DNA of 64,000 bases from Salticus scenicus (GCA_963930645.1 OZ005648.1:245249436-245313435); one strand, 5' to 3'. Positions 32,848-44,722 are shown, counted from the stretch's first letter. The notes: generated by a model from the sequence alone, not told the origin. Translations and numbers: made by a program.

Positions 32848-33903
32848 CAGTCGTCCCCACTTAATCGTAACGGATAATCAAATACCCTGCTTATAAGAAT
32901 ATAAATTTATAGAATCAATTTTTTTCCTATAGAAGTAGTGTTAAATTTCCTCGTTTAAAGAAATATTTTTTACAATGCCACCCCACTTAATTGCATAAAC
33001 ACTCAATGTTTCTTAAATGAAATTCCTTTATTTCTGGGCAGATGTTTCCTCTCATTCTCAAAAAAGAAAAGAAAAAAAAATACGTTCTTCTTTTAAAAAC
33101 TTTTCATAACTAAGACATGAGATGGTATTCCTGCTGAGGTGATAAAAATTGCTTTGCAAAAGCCAATTTTATAAAATCAGCAACTGATTATGAAATTAGA
33201 AACTAAAATACAAATTATCTCCAGGAATTAAAATTCACAAATTTTGAAAGTTTTTAGATGATTGAAATAGAACTTTATGAACTCATTGATGGAGAAACAG
33301 AAAAAGATGAAGAGTTTACTCTTCTAATAAAATCTTTAAACGAAAGCGATAAAGAAGAGCAAGCAGATCCTCCTCCAATAATAAATGAAGTTGCAAAATC
33401 CTTTAATATTATTCATCGTCATTTTGAGTCTCATAGAAGCAATTATAATCGATTTATGTGCTTTAAAAAAAGAAATCGAAAAATTTTTAGTTAAGTCTAT
33501 GTCAAAGTAATCAATCATAACTGTTTTTTTTTTTTTTTTTTTAAGTTAAAAATAAAATTATAAGTACACTTTATTTTGTATTTATTCCAAGATTAATTGC
33601 ATTTATAAATTACTATAATATGTTAACTTAATAAAAGTTTGTTAAATACTTGAATAAGAAAGAGATATCGATCATTTATCTTTTCATGTAAGCATAAAAT
33701 CATTCTAAGATTCTAAGACGAAGGTGGCCGCTCACCACTATGCAGCGGTTTTGAGCGATTTTAACCTTTAGAGAGGGGCTCCGATGGCACTGTGAAGATT
33801 CAAAATCATTATAATTATACATGTAATTGCGTTTCTAGTCTTCCCCACATAATCGAATTAATATAGTTGGAACGGTAGATATTTGTTTGAGCGGGGCGGA
33901 CTG
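32848..33903 (+). mobile_element. Tigger/pogo-type element, 1056 bp
   Basis: The TIR is CAGTCGTCCCCACTTAATCG at 32848 and the complement of CAGTCCGCCCCGCTCAAACA ending at 33903. The flanks are TA (32846-32847, 33904-33905). The interior holds a remnant of the transposase C-terminus (33258-33494) on the same strand, so this is an internally deleted copy rather than a pure MITE. Confidence 0.9.
33258..33494 (+). pseudogene. Tigger-like transposase C-terminal fragment
   Basis: Of the 78 codons, the acidic stretch (ELIDGETEKDEEFTLLIK) followed by EVAKSFNIIHRHFESHR resembles the acidic linker and C-terminal helix of Tigger/CENP-B-type transposases. The DDE domain and DNA-binding domain are missing. 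Its position inside a CAGTC...GACTG, TA-flanked element supports the call. Confidence 0.6.
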
Positions 33904-34082
33904 TATAATAATCTAGATCTGAAAATCATTTGTTGTTTAAGCAAGAAAGTACTGTTGTAAGATGAAGTAAGTATGATTTGCATTTTTTCAAAACTAGAAT
34001 CAATGGTTTGTAATTGAAAAACCTAGTCTAATTAAGAATGTTTCCATCAAATTTTGTGACGAAAAAAATTTCTTTCAATTGT

Positions 34083-34853
34083 TACTTTCTTCTGTATTCG
34101 ATAGAAGAAAGTATTGGAGTCGTAAAAATTTTCGACCTTGGGTTTTTGATGGATTTACATGTTTTGAGAGCTGTAGAACACGATTTGATCGTTTTTAGAA
34201 AATGTCCATCTGTCTGTCTGTGTGTGTGTATGTGTGACAAAATTTTGTGGCAACTGTAACTCAGGTACTGCTGCACAGAATTTCGTAAAAATTGATATGT
34301 AGTTACACATTGACATAAATTAGTGCCTATCAACTTTTGGTAAAAATTGTCTAACAAGTTGTATTGCCATCCTGCTTTTTCTAAATTTTTAACACAGTGG
34401 TATAGGACAAAATTTTGTGTAAATGTGCATAAGGAGAATTATTTTTTAATAATTTTTATGAAATTTACAAGAATTGTGTATAATAGAGATGTCAACTAAG
34501 AAAAAATTTTGTATAGAAGCATCGCCTCCCCCCCCCCCCCTGGGGGGAAAGTCACCCCTCAAGGGGAATAAATTTTCATGATGGATATCTTTCAAAAGAG
34601 CTTGCCAGTACCTTTAAAATGAATGGTTGAACCTGCGATAATTTAAAATAAAGTTATTATTATTATTTTTTTATTATTTTTTTTTAATGTAATATTGAGA
34701 ATAAAATGAACTTTTTTTGGATATTTAGTGTAATTGTACTGCCTTATCATGGAAGATAATTTTATTAAATAATGATTTTAATAAATTATTTTTACTGAGT
34801 GAATTTGCATAGAAATGTAGAAAAAAGTCATGTGGTGGCCACAACATTCTAGT
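34083..34853 (+). mobile_element. HINE (Helentron-associated element)
   Basis: It starts with TACTTTCTTCTGTATTCGAT and its fold-back partner (AGAAGAAAGTATTGGAGTCG). It then has TTTACATGTTTTGAGAG, a TCTG/TG microsatellite (34207-34232), an opposing C-run/G-run block (34529-34566) and the inverted subterminal TGTAGAAAAAAGT. The 3' hairpin TGTGGTGGCCACA ends in CATTCTAGT. It has the same layout as the copies at 37263, 48148, 48247 and 51181. Confidence 0.85.
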
Positions 34854-35180
34854 TTAATTTTTATATTCTAGCAAATTTTAATATTATTATTAATTATTCT
34901 GTTGAGTAGTACAACATGCAAAAACTGCCTTATCACAAGTTTAACTTATGGACTTATTTATTATGTTCACTAAAAAAATTATTAGTACCACTTTGTTTGT
35001 AGCAGTAACACTACTAAGAACAATAATGATTTAAAGCACTTAAATTCCTAAGTTTCTTTTACTTATTTAGTTGTATCTTTTAGTTGTAAGAAAATTTCTA
35101 AAATAAATAACATGATTTTTGCTTTAATTTTAGACGATTTTGCAGAATAGTCTTACAAGTGAATTTATTTTATTTTACAG

Positions 35181-35313
35181 TTGAGGAAGATAAAAAACTA
35201 CCATTGATGTACTTGGCTAATGATGTCATTCAGAATAGCAAGAAAAAAGGACCAGAATTCTCTAAAGAGTTCACTACTGTTTTAAGTAAAGCTTTTGCCC
35301 ATGTCTATGAAAA
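35181..35313 (+). CDS. RPRD1B: RPRD1 family CID protein, exon 2
   Basis: This encodes residues 51-94, the middle of the CID domain. It contains the signature helix LMYLANDVIQNSKKKGPEF, then an FTTVLSKAFAHVYE segment. The acceptor is TTTTACAG at 35173-35180. The first two bases complete the phase-1 codon left by exon 1. The donor is GTATGT at 35314, phase 2. LANDVIQNS is the part of the CID groove that contacts the phosphorylated polymerase tail in the family. The exon is intact and follows a 17.7-kb intron. Confidence 0.95.
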
Positions 35314-36253
35314 GTATGTTGTTTTAATTCAGATTAGTAGTAATGTCATGTCAACATTATGAAAGAGTCCAAATATTTATTGAATAGCTTGAAAAAAAAA
35401 AAAAAAAAATGTGTGAATAAAAACTACAATATATATATATATATATATAAGAAACAAAATCAAAAGAATTCTATGTTGTGAATTGTTTTTATCAGACTCA
35501 AACCTTCATTCTCGGTAAAGGATATATTCAGCATAGGCCAAATAGGCTGAAAGATGTTATAAATATATATTTAGTTATATTATAACAAATTATTCATAAT
35601 TAGTACTATTTTTAAAAAGTCTTTTAAAATAACATATTAGTAAGAACGGAAAATAAAAAGCAATGAAACGCAATGATCTTATTTTATGTACACTGTATAG
35701 ACAGAAGTATTTAAATTCACTTAAATTTTTATTTTTGTCAAATATCTAAAGAAATACTTTTGTAACTACAAGGGTGTAAAGAGCATGTTATACCCGCATG
35801 CGCATATATAAATCTTCAATTAAATAAGACAAAGACCACTCTTTTAGAATAATGGTATGGATAGATCAAATGCAGACATGCCAACCTTTAAGGAGCGCTC
35901 TCAGGAGCATTGATCAAGGATTAGTTGGTTGATTGGATGATTGATGTACTAAAACCTAATATATTGAAAATTTCAAGGGACGGCATGGGCATTGGTTATT
36001 TATTACAGCTCAAATTAGCAAAATATTAAATTGTAATCTTTAATACTTACATTAGATGAATTCAACTTGTAATTAATTTTATCAATACATTATAGTTAAG
36101 TTATCAAAAAAAAAAAAAAAAAAAAGTACCTTAAATAATTATATGCAAAAAATATAAAAGCAAGAAAAAAGAGTTCTTTGTCAATATAAAGAAAATTAGG
36201 GGACTTGAGGAATGCAAAATATAAATAAATAAAAATCAAATTTTAAAAAATTT
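35314..36253. other. Start of RPRD1 intron 2
   Basis: A TA microsatellite (about 35431-35448) and a truncated copy of the CTGCCAA-type terminus near 35876. No gene is seen. Confidence 0.6.
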
Positions 36254-36410
36254 CTGAAAACTAAAGGGCGAAATTAACGGTCGCCACCGGCCACATGGCG
36301 ACTAAATAAAAAAAGATGGCGATTAAAAATTATGTATCGATCGCCACTAAAGTCGCCACTTTTTGTGATCTTTAAAAGTTTCTAAAAATCGAGCGACGAT
36401 AGGCAATCGA

Positions 36411-36970
36411 AGCCTTGTGATTTCCAATCTTTTTCCATCCATGGCATAAACGTAAATTTTCATTTTAAACTTGTTTTATTGTATTCTGGAACCTATAAAG
36501 AAGTAGAATTGCTTAATATATCTCACTCATATAATTTTTTGGGCCCACCCCCCCTTTCCCTCCCCCTAACGATTCGTGATCACACAGCATATAGAAAGCT
36601 TTATAATATCTAATCATTCTCCATCTGCCGCAAAAATATAAATATCTATTTTAAACTTGCTTTATTAGATTATAGAATCTGTACAGAAGTAGAATTATTT
36701 AATATCTCTTACTCATAATTCTTGTAACCCCCCCCCCCCCCCCACTCCTCCTCCAACGATTGGCAATCACATGCTCCACTGAAGCCTTGTGATTTACAAT
36801 CTTTCTCCCTCCATAACATAAATGCAAATATTCATGTTAAAGTTTCTTGATTGGATTCTAGAACCTATAAAGAAGCATATAGTTTTTTTTTTTTTTTTAC
36901 CCCCACCCCCCTCGCACATGCGTGCTCCATTTCAACAAGCAGTTAAGGATCAAATGTCCTGCAAAGCACA
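36411..36970 (+). repeat. About 187-bp tandem unit, three copies
   Basis: Copies start near 36415, 36600 and 36790. Landmarks are GATTTCCAATCTTT, CCATCCATGGCATAAA, TTTAAACTTG, AGAAGTAGAATT and a C-run. The interval between the outer copies, marked by GCCTTGTGATT, is 375 bp. It is homologous to 13325-13745 and 14692-14830. Confidence 0.85.
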
Positions 36971-37262
36971 ATCTTTTTCCATTATTATCTCCATAGTATT
37001 TAGTGTATATTTAACCCATTTAAGATATTTGACAAATGTGTGTATCAAAATTTGATTTGGCTTAAATGTGTACTTTTCAAAATTTTTTGTATTTGCTTTC
37101 TTTTCAGTAGAAATCGTCCTATTTTTAAAGCTACAAATTTGGCAGCTAAGTAAATTATTTTTAATGAAGCAGCTAAGTTTCCATATCTATACTTTTTAAG
37201 AGAAAATATTTTAACTCTATTGAAAGAAAATCATTTTAAAAAGTGTTTCTTTAGAAATAAAA

Positions 37263-37413
37263 ACTAGTATGTTGTGGCCACCACAAGACTTTCTTCTATA
37301 TTTTACTATATACATATTCAATCAGTAACAATATAAAAAATAAAAAAAAATACGATTTTTTTCTTTTTTTTTTTTTTTTTGGTAAAAGTAATACATATTC
37401 AAACAGTAACAAT

Positions 37414-37451
<38 letters not shown>

Positions 37452-38382
37452 GATTTTTTTTCTAAGTTTTTTTTTTGTTAAAAGTAAAAAAATCGATAAC
37501 TTTGTTTCAAATTGTCACAGATTTATAGTTCAACCATTCGTTTTAAAAGGTATTGACAAGATCTTTCGAAAGATACCCATCTTGAAAATTTACCCCCCCC
37601 CCCCCCCCCGGGGGGGTACTTCCCCCCTAGGGGGGGAACCGGTGCCCCCACATGCACAAAATTTTTTTCGTAGTTAACTACTACTATTATCAATAATTCA
37701 TATTAATTTTACAATCACAAGTTTAAAATAACGCTCATTATGTACATTTATACGAAATTTTGTCCTATGCTGCCATGTTAAAAGTTTACATAAAATGCGA
37801 TCACAGCGCCATCTGCTGGGCGATTGATCCCAAAATCTAATCAGACCCTTTCCATGTCAAGGTCCAATTATACACCAAGTTTGGTTCTATTTTATTCATC
37901 GGTTCGTGAGATACGGTGTAACATACGAAATTTTGCGATCACAGCGCCACCTGCTGGACGATTGATCCCCAAATCTAATCAGCACCTTGCCCCGTCAGGT
38001 TCCAACTATATACCAAGTTTGGTTGAATTTAATTCATTGGTTCGTGAGATACGGTGAAAAATACGAAAATTTGTCCTATACTGCCATGTTAAAAATTTAC
38101 ATAATATGCTATCACAGCGCCACCTGAAGGGCTATTGATCCCCAAATCTAATCAGCACAATGCCCTGCCAGGGTCCAACTATATACCAAGTTTGGTTGAA
38201 TTTCATTCATTGGTTCGTGAGATACGGTGAAAACACTAAACCACAGACAGACAGACAGACATTTTTTAAAAACTATCAATTCGTGTTCAGGACATCCCAA
38301 AACGTGTAGATCCGTCAAAAAACGGCGGTCGAAAATTTTCGCGAATCCAATACTTTCTCTATATAACATATAGAAGAAAGTA
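37263..38382 (-). mobile_element. HINE (Helentron-associated element), minus strand
   Basis: The plus-strand left edge ACTAGTATGTTGTGGCCACC is the complement of the 3' hairpin and CTAG end, followed by ACTTTCTTCTATAT (the inner subterminal repeat). The right edge GTATAGAAGAAAGTA-type sequence at about 38350-38382 is the 5' hairpin. A CAGA/GTCT microsatellite lies at 38244-38262. The body contains three imperfect copies of a TCACAGCGCCAYCTG...GATTGATCC unit (about 37801, 37940, 38112). Confidence 0.9.
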
Positions 38383-38979
38383 AAAAATAATAAAAGTGCT
38401 AACTGTATTTACACATGACCATGTAAAAGGTTGTGATGATGATGAATCAGCTGATTCATTTACTAGAAAATATCAATGTGAACTGTGAATAATAAGAGCT
38501 TATTTCACTTAAATAAATTGAAAAAAAAAAGTACTACTGAATTATCTGAAAGATAAAAACTTTTGCTGTTATTATTACAGTCCTTAAGCAGATTTTAATT
38601 TAGGATGTGCAATTTAGGATTTTTAAAAAGAGCGTAATTACAAATTACAATTTCATTGTTCATGTGTTATTTTATTATTATATGTATTTCTTATTTTTCT
38701 TGTGGTGATTATACCACAAAACGGTGACAATGCGTTTTGCAGTCTAAAAGAAATAATCTTACCATATGAAAAGTGGCCACTAACTTAAAAAAGTGGCTAC
38801 TAATGAAATTGACAGCACCGGCCATTGGCCACTAATTAATTTTCCCAGTTTTGCCCTTTACTGAAAACCTTAACAGTGTAACACTGTTAAGTAATATAGA
38901 AGGAATAATAATTAAAACTATTTTATAGAAATCTATTCAGTACAAAAAAATTAATGAAGTAACATTAAATAATTATTAA

Positions 38980-39191
38980 CCCGCCAGTACACGGGTGGGG
39001 AAAAAGACACAATTTTCTTCAATATTTGAATGGTTACAATATAATATCACACAATAAAAATATGAAGTATAAAATTTTATGTTTATTATAGAATTTTTTT
39101 TTTTTTTTCACAGAACATATAAAACGTTTCTCTTACATTGCATTCTAGTAAATAAAATGGGTCTCACAGACCCAACCCATGTACTGGCGAG
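38980..39191 (+). mobile_element. piggyBac-like MITE, 212 bp
   Basis: The left flank is TTAA (38976-38979), followed by CCCGCCAGTACACGGGT. The right end is the complement of CTCGCCAGTACATGGGT with a mutated TTAA (TTGA). The interior is AT-rich with GGGTCTCACAGACCC near the right end. The TTAA target and CCC-type terminus fit piggyBac. Confidence 0.82.
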
Positions 39192-39413
39192 TTGAAATCC
39201 AGTTTTTGTTATAAAGGGCAAATAAACAGAAGTTTAGAATAATTAAATTACAATTATTTAATTAAAAAAAATTATAACTTAATCATCAAAAGACTTTTTG
39301 GAAAAAAAACAAATTAACTTACTTTTTAGTCATGATATATATAAATCAAATTGTAACACATAAGGGATTGTAGTACATTTAAAAGAAAACAATTATTATC
39401 ACTAAAAAACTAT

Positions 39414-41369
39414 TTATTTTTGGTTTGTCAATGACAGACTGGTTGCTTTTTTGGCAACCAACAGCTCATTTTCTGAAAATTTTTGCTTGTAACAACAAAT
39501 ATCGTTGTTCATAAATTTACATTTTTGAACTAGTAGAGATTCTAATGTCTCTCTCCCTAAATTTGACCGAAACTCATTTTGGTTTTTTCTTACAGTGCTA
39601 AAAATTCTTTCACATGCCGCATTACTGTGAGGCAAAAGTAGAATGTTTAACATTGCAGCAGGAAGCTTTTTATACTTTATAGCACCATTGTGATCTTAAG
39701 ATTTGCAATAAGGCACCAAGATTCATCTTCTCTTTTACAATTTAAGATTTCTTCACTTAATTTGTCAATCTGAAATACAGCAAATTCTTCTTCCAGAACA
39801 TTCATTTCTTCATCTGTATATGATTCACTAAACATACTTAAAAAATATTTCACAGAGTGAAAAGAAGATTTTGTTCTTAGTTTTATATCAGCAACTTCAG
39901 CATGCTGTAGCATTTCATCTTGCACTGGAAATTTTTCCAAGATATATGAACATGCTTTCGCATAGTATGATCGGATATTGTTGAAGAATTTCTTTTTCTC
40001 GGAATCTTTTATATGTTCATTGTCTTTAAGATATTGTTTTGTCTTACTTCCAATGATCAAATTTTTACTAGATTTTTGCACTGCTCGATCATTGAAATCA
40101 ATCTCAAAAATTGATGAAGAATTAACAATAGCTGTTGGTTTTACAAAACGTGATAAGCAGGAAGAATACAGAGAAACAAATTCTCTTTTTAATTTATGTG
40201 TTAGTGGAGCCTCTTGTTGTAGAAAAGTATTACAATCAGTAAACAAAGGCAAGACACTTTGTAAGAAAAGAAGATATAACTTAGTATTAGGATTCAAAAA
40301 AAAATTTTTCAAACGTAATAAAGCATCCGAATCTCCAGTTTCTTTTTCACAAAAAAACATCTTTAATGGTTCCCACTGTTCCAAGATACGATTTATTACA
40401 TTTTTCATGGATAACCATCTAGTGGAACCATATTTCAAAATTTTATGTATTTCCACATCAGCCAATTCTTGACACAACTTTAACGAATCAAGTCTCTTTG
40501 AACTTTTTTTAAAAAATAGTAAATATCCGTTAAGAATTCTTCAATATAAAAATCTAGTTGTTTCGAAGCATGCTGAGCAACTAAATGTACTAAGTGGCAG
40601 GCACAAGCACTTAATATGATATTAGGATTTCTCTCTTTAATAAATTTTATTACTCCTTTGAATCGACCAGTCATCACAGAAGCATTATCAGAACAAAATG
40701 CTATGCAATTGTCCAAGGAATATCATACTTTTTCAGTTCAGCATCTAGTACTAAAAAAATGTTTTCGCCTGTGCAGTCACCAGTCAATTTCGGAAGTGAG
40801 AGCAACATAGTTACATTTTTGGATATTACAGCATTAAAATAAGTCACTAAAATTGGAAATAATTTTTTGCCATTTGAATTGCTTCCATCTGTTGCAAGCG
40901 AAAATTTCGTTTTTTTCAATGCATCAGCCAATTCTTGAGTTGTTTTCTGGGAAAAGCTTTTTATTATTGCTGTCGTTTTTGTTCTCGCAGATCCATATTT
41001 TGAAGCTATTTTCGAATCCTGAAACATTTTTCAAAATAGCGGACCGGCATGATCTGCTGCAGCTATGGGGATGTTATGCTCAACTAAAAAGTTGGCAAAT
41101 AAACTTTCCGCATTAATCACATTTAAGTCACTATTTTCAATTAGCATTGATTTTATATTTCTGTTCGATGCTTTTGTTTTCGCAAACTCCAAATGCCGCG
41201 AAGTCTCCACGTGCCTCCGGCAGTCATCTTTACCGCCATGAGCGATCGAAAAGTTTAACTCGCAAACTGAGCAATAAACAAAATTTGCTGAAACTTTCGA
41301 TCGTTTCAAGACTGGCCACAAAGCCTCATACTATTCTTTGAATTGTTGATTATGCTTCCGTTTCGACAT
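39414..41369 (-). pseudogene. hAT-family transposase, broken
   Basis: A minus-strand gene starts at ATG 41369 (MSKRKHNQQ) and has a premature TAG at 41331-41333. The following pieces lie in several frames. 41031-41321 holds a zinc finger (YCSVCELNFSIAHGG, then H-x-H). 40701-41027 holds the start of the RNase H fold with SLATDGSNSNGKK. 40480-40716 holds the second catalytic region, AFCSDNASVMTGRFKG and CACHLVHL. 39677-40477 holds KYGSTRWLSMKNV and an all-helical region. 39414-39653 holds the hAT dimerisation motif LLPHSNAACERIFSTVRKNQ. Frameshifts near 41028, 40710, 40478 and 39665 plus the stop make it non-functional. Flanking TIRs were not identified. Apparent plus-strand frames here are antisense artefacts. 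Confidence 0.9.
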
Positions 41370-41384
41370 CTCAAATGCAAAAAC

Positions 41385-41790
41385 GATAAAAAATAATAAA
41401 ACACGCACATCAAACAGTAACAGGAAAAGCGTAGCGTACTAATATTTACTAAGCGTCAGTACGGAGAGAAGAGAGGAGTTGAGTAAAGCCGAAGCTGGCG
41501 CTGAGCGTAAAACGATAATTCTTTCTCTGCTCCCTACATAGTCTGTGACGTAGAATATGCATGCTCCTTATTAGGCACACCTCCTCGAGCTCGTCAAAGC
41601 TTATCAGTCAAAGAGATCAGAGTTTGCTTCGCTCCGCGCCGTTATTTCGGCAGGAAAGCGGTGAGGCAGGGAAGTAGAGCAAAAGAGATCGATCGTATGG
41701 TATTTTCCGGAGCATTTACGAGATTGCTGGAGTTATAAATATTTCTTTGTTCACTGGAGTTACTCCGGAGAAACCGGAGTACTTGGTATG
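41385..41790 (-). other. Upstream region of the hAT transposase, relatively GC-rich
   Basis: About 41450-41790 is clearly richer in G+C than its surroundings and has purine-rich stretches (GGAGAGAAGAGAGGAG). It is probably the promoter and leader of the hAT gene. A short inverted repeat (GGAGTTACTCC, CCGGAGAAACCGG) lies at about 41757-41780, just before the next element's target duplication. Confidence 0.4.
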
Positions 41791-41797
41791 TCTGCAA

Positions 41798-41903
41798 CAG
41801 TGTTTCTGCTACGGTAGCATTTTTCGCGAAATGCTAAAAGACTTATCCAAAATGTGCAAATGAAATAACATGTTTTCGCTTTTTTGCTAAAGCATCTTAC
41901 TAA

Positions 41904-41937
<34 letters not shown>

Positions 41938-42688
41938 AAATCTTCAGCGAAAATATTATAACGAATCTTTCATGGAAAAAAAATCGCAACATTGATCAAG
42001 AAAAATGCATTGGTTCATGCATATAAGGAAAATCAAACACTGAACTACACATAAGAATCGCATACAGGAAATCAACTTGTAAATAAACATGAGGCATTTG
42101 TAAAGTGGTCTAATATGAATGAAAGAAAAATTATAAATTGTAAACCAAAAAGCTTTGAATAGTAATAAACAAATTTCACTTATATTACTTACCTTATTTT
42201 TTATTTTGGTAAGTTATGTTTTTATTTTCAGATACAGTATAAGCTTAATGTAGTTTTACATGCTATAGTGATAATTATATCTCCAGAAAAAGAATATAAG
42301 TCGTATCTAAGACGTTCATATTGCTTAAAAAAAGTTTACAATATAAAGTAATAATCCAAAAAGTTTAATGTTTTTCATGTCTGCCAATGAATGAGTTAAA
42401 ATATATGCTTGTACAATATTCAAATTGATCTGGTTACAGTCTTACTTTTTTGTTTTTCATTTCAAATTTTAAAAAATTTACCTTCTGTGTATAACTCTTT
42501 AAAGATCTGATTAAAAACTTTTAAGTTTAAATGACAAATGGAAATCAAACATATCGAGGTGTTTAGAATAATGTGTAAACTGATATTCATCTTTTACTAC
42601 TATTTCTGGCATTTTAGCATTTTGCTAAAGCTTTTCTTCTGATTTTAGCTTTTTTGCTAAAGAAAATTTTTACTCAGCTTAAACCCTG
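41798..42688 (+). mobile_element. hAT-type non-autonomous element, 891 bp
   Basis: The ends are CAGTGTTTCTGCTACGGTAG and the complement of CAGGGTTTAAGCTGAGTAAA. The exact 8-bp duplication is GTCTGCAA (41790-41797, 42689-42696). Subterminal repeats of TTTTAGCATTTTGC/GCTAAAA type sit at both ends. It is non-coding, with an A homopolymer at 41917-41940. Confidence 0.95.
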
Positions 42689-43194
42689 GTCTGCAAATGC
42701 ATAAAAGTTGATAACCATGACAGTAGCATTGTATAAAATTAATTAAGAGCTGTATGTATGCATTTCTGCATAGTCTTTAAAAAAGTTAATTGCCTACTCA
42801 TCCAAATCTGATGCTGCTTTGTATCAAAATTGATTATAAAAATCGTAATTTTTTTTCACAAGGTCAAATAATTTGCCAAAGTAAAATATCCTCAAATTAA
42901 ATGATTGAATCTTTTACAAAGTTATACAAAAGCATATGATGTGTTTGAAAATGTTAATAATTAATTATGTAGAATAATAGAACTATTTCTTTTCATGAAA
43001 TTGGAATATTTGTTGTTATTGTTCTTTCTAAGAAATTTGCCATTTATATTTATTTCCATTCATAAAATCCCAGGAGCAGAAACAGTGCAGCATAGAAGTG
43101 AATGCTGCCAGATTGTTTTAGACTTGACAGATTCATTTACATATTTAAAAAATGCTAGGTTTAAAAATGCTAATAGAATTTGCATTATATCTCT

Positions 43195-43240
43195 AGATCA
43201 GGAGTCACCAACCAGTGGTCTACAGAATAATCTGGTCATT
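43195..43240 (+). repeat. Possible lone hAT terminus
   Basis: CAGGAGTCACCAACCAGTGG followed by TCTACAGAATAATCTGGTC resembles a hAT left end of the CAGGGGTC...CCAAC type. The partner end was not found, so this may be a truncated copy. It is followed by long T tracts (43249-43282, 43376-43398). Confidence 0.35.
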
Positions 43241-43244
43241 ATTT

Positions 43245-43284
<40 letters not shown>

Positions 43285-43450
43285 CGACAATTACACTGGT
43301 TGTCAATTTTATCTTCAGAATTTTCTGAATTACTGATATTCACACAGCAGTTTTCTTTTCTTTCTTTCTTTTCTTTTTTTTTTTTTTTTTTTTTTTTAAG
43401 GAAATCCTTCCTAAAATGATAGATTAAAAAAAAAAAGTATCACATACACA

Positions 43451-43785
43451 AATTTTTATTAAAATCACAGAATCAACTGATTGGAAAGAAAATCATATTT
43501 ATTGAAATTTTATTTTTCTGACTGAGTGAAAATAATGCCTGGACCGGGAGTCGAACCCCGGATCTTTGACTTACAAGGTCAAGGCTCTACCAATTGAGCT
43601 ATCCAGGCTGACAACCAGTCAGCATTACCCACTCAGACAACCTTTAAGCAGAAACATCTGGTCTATCATGTAGATAGCTAGACAGAAATAAGCTGCAGGT
43701 AATGGAAAACACCATTAAACAATGAGAGAATGAAATACAATTTTTATTAGAATCACACAATCAACTGATTGGAAATCAATCAAAA
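43451..43785. repeat. Direct repeats flanking the tRNA
   Basis: AATTTTTATTAAAATCACAG, then AATCAACTGATTGGAAA, at 43451 recurs at 43739 with few differences, spacing 288 bp. The copies bracket the tRNA and about 150 bp of unique sequence. Confidence 0.8.
43537..43608 (-). tRNA. tRNA-Thr (UGU)
   Basis: A 72-nt minus-strand cloverleaf. The acceptor stem GCCTGGA/TCCAGGC pairs perfectly, and the D arm is GCTC-AATTGGTA-GAGC. The anticodon stem TTGAC/GTCAA is perfect with loop CTTGTAA (anticodon TGT). The T loop is TTCGACT with one G-G mismatch in its stem. An internal A box and B box are present, and TTTT follows within five bases downstream. It lies antisense in intron 2 and is flanked by 40-bp direct repeats (43451 and 43739). 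It could be a real gene or a SINE head; the full-length fold favours a gene or a recent pseudogene. Confidence 0.65.
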
Positions 43786-44059
43786 AATCAATCTCAAAAA
43801 TATTAAATTGAATTTATAATTTCATGTGATCTTGATCTCGTTTAGTTAAAAAAAACTTTTCCAATATCTGAAAAAATGAATTATAATTATGTATAAATTT
43901 TGTAAATGATCTTTGTTATACATATTTATTAAACTGGTGTTGTCTTTTTAAAAGACTGATTATTTACATTTAGACATCTTTAGTTAGATTTTATGTTTAA
44001 TTCAGGTTCTCATGAATGTATTACACACACACGCACAAACACACATATATGTATGAGAG

Positions 44060-44310
44060 TAATTCAAAAATTACCTACACATTTTTCTATGTATTCATTC
44101 CAAATAAAACGCTAAAAGGTTTTCAGTTGGTTGCGAAAACACTTCTGTACTATATTTTCCACATAAAAGTCTAAAGCAAATTGTACAACTCACAGAATCC
44201 TTGAGCGGACCAAACAAGTGAAAGTCAGATAGAATCAGAACTCTGGACTGCAGGGGGGGGGGGGGGGGTCCAGTAAGACTCTAACATGAGCTTCCTGAAC
44301 TTGTATTTTG
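44060..44310 (-). pseudogene. mariner transposase C-terminal remnant
   Basis: Conceptual minus-strand translation in shifting frames shows LLDPP (for the D-x-x-x-HPPYSPD region), LVWSAQGF or LVRSRIL (for LFGPLKDSL) and FRNQLKTF followed by FIWNEYIEKCVGNF (for the FRNQPKEFY...RWDKCI...NYVE end). Several stops and a G-run (44253-44269) interrupt it. It is a decayed mariner copy. Confidence 0.6.
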
Positions 44311-44722
44311 CAGTAAACTTTTTTAGTACTCACTGCACACAAACTTTATGAAAATCAAGCTTTTTTTGTACTGACAAGAACCGTACAAATATATATAAGT
44401 TATTTGATTCAACGTATAAAAGATTCAAAACAAGAAAATACTTCAGAAATGCTACACAAATTACTTGATTTATACAATTTTGAAATAATAAAGCAGTCAA
44501 ATAAAAATAAATAGATAAAATAAAATAAACAAAAAATATAAAATACAAAACAAAGTTATATTTATATGAGTGTGTGTGTATGCATATATATAAAGCATAT
44601 TGTTAGCAATTTAAGTTTGGAAATTTAATATATTTAGATTCAATTTTATTTATTTTAATAATTATCTTATATATTTAGAATTACTATTAAAGATATATAA
44701 CTTTATATTAAATACATTTTAG

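Larger units (their letters stand above)
36262..38860 (+). mobile_element. hAT-type element, 2.6 kb, with nested HINE
   Basis: The ends are TAAAGGGCGAAATTAACGG and the complement of TAAAGGGCAAAACTGGG. The exact 8-bp duplication CTGAAAAC lies at 36254-36261 and 38861-38868. The left end carries GGTCGCCACC/TGGCGACT repeats and the right end GTGGCCACT/GGCCATTGGCC repeats. Inside are three 185-bp tandem units (36411-36970) and a minus-strand HINE (37263-38382). No transposase is present. It belongs to the same family as 5226-15184. Confidence 0.88.

Noticed and set aside
39978..40472. 164-codon plus-strand open frame
   Set aside because: It is antisense to the hAT transposase, whose minus-strand frame has clear family motifs.
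42995..43336. 113-codon plus-strand frame
   Set aside because: It runs through a long T tract giving polyphenylalanine and contains no motif.
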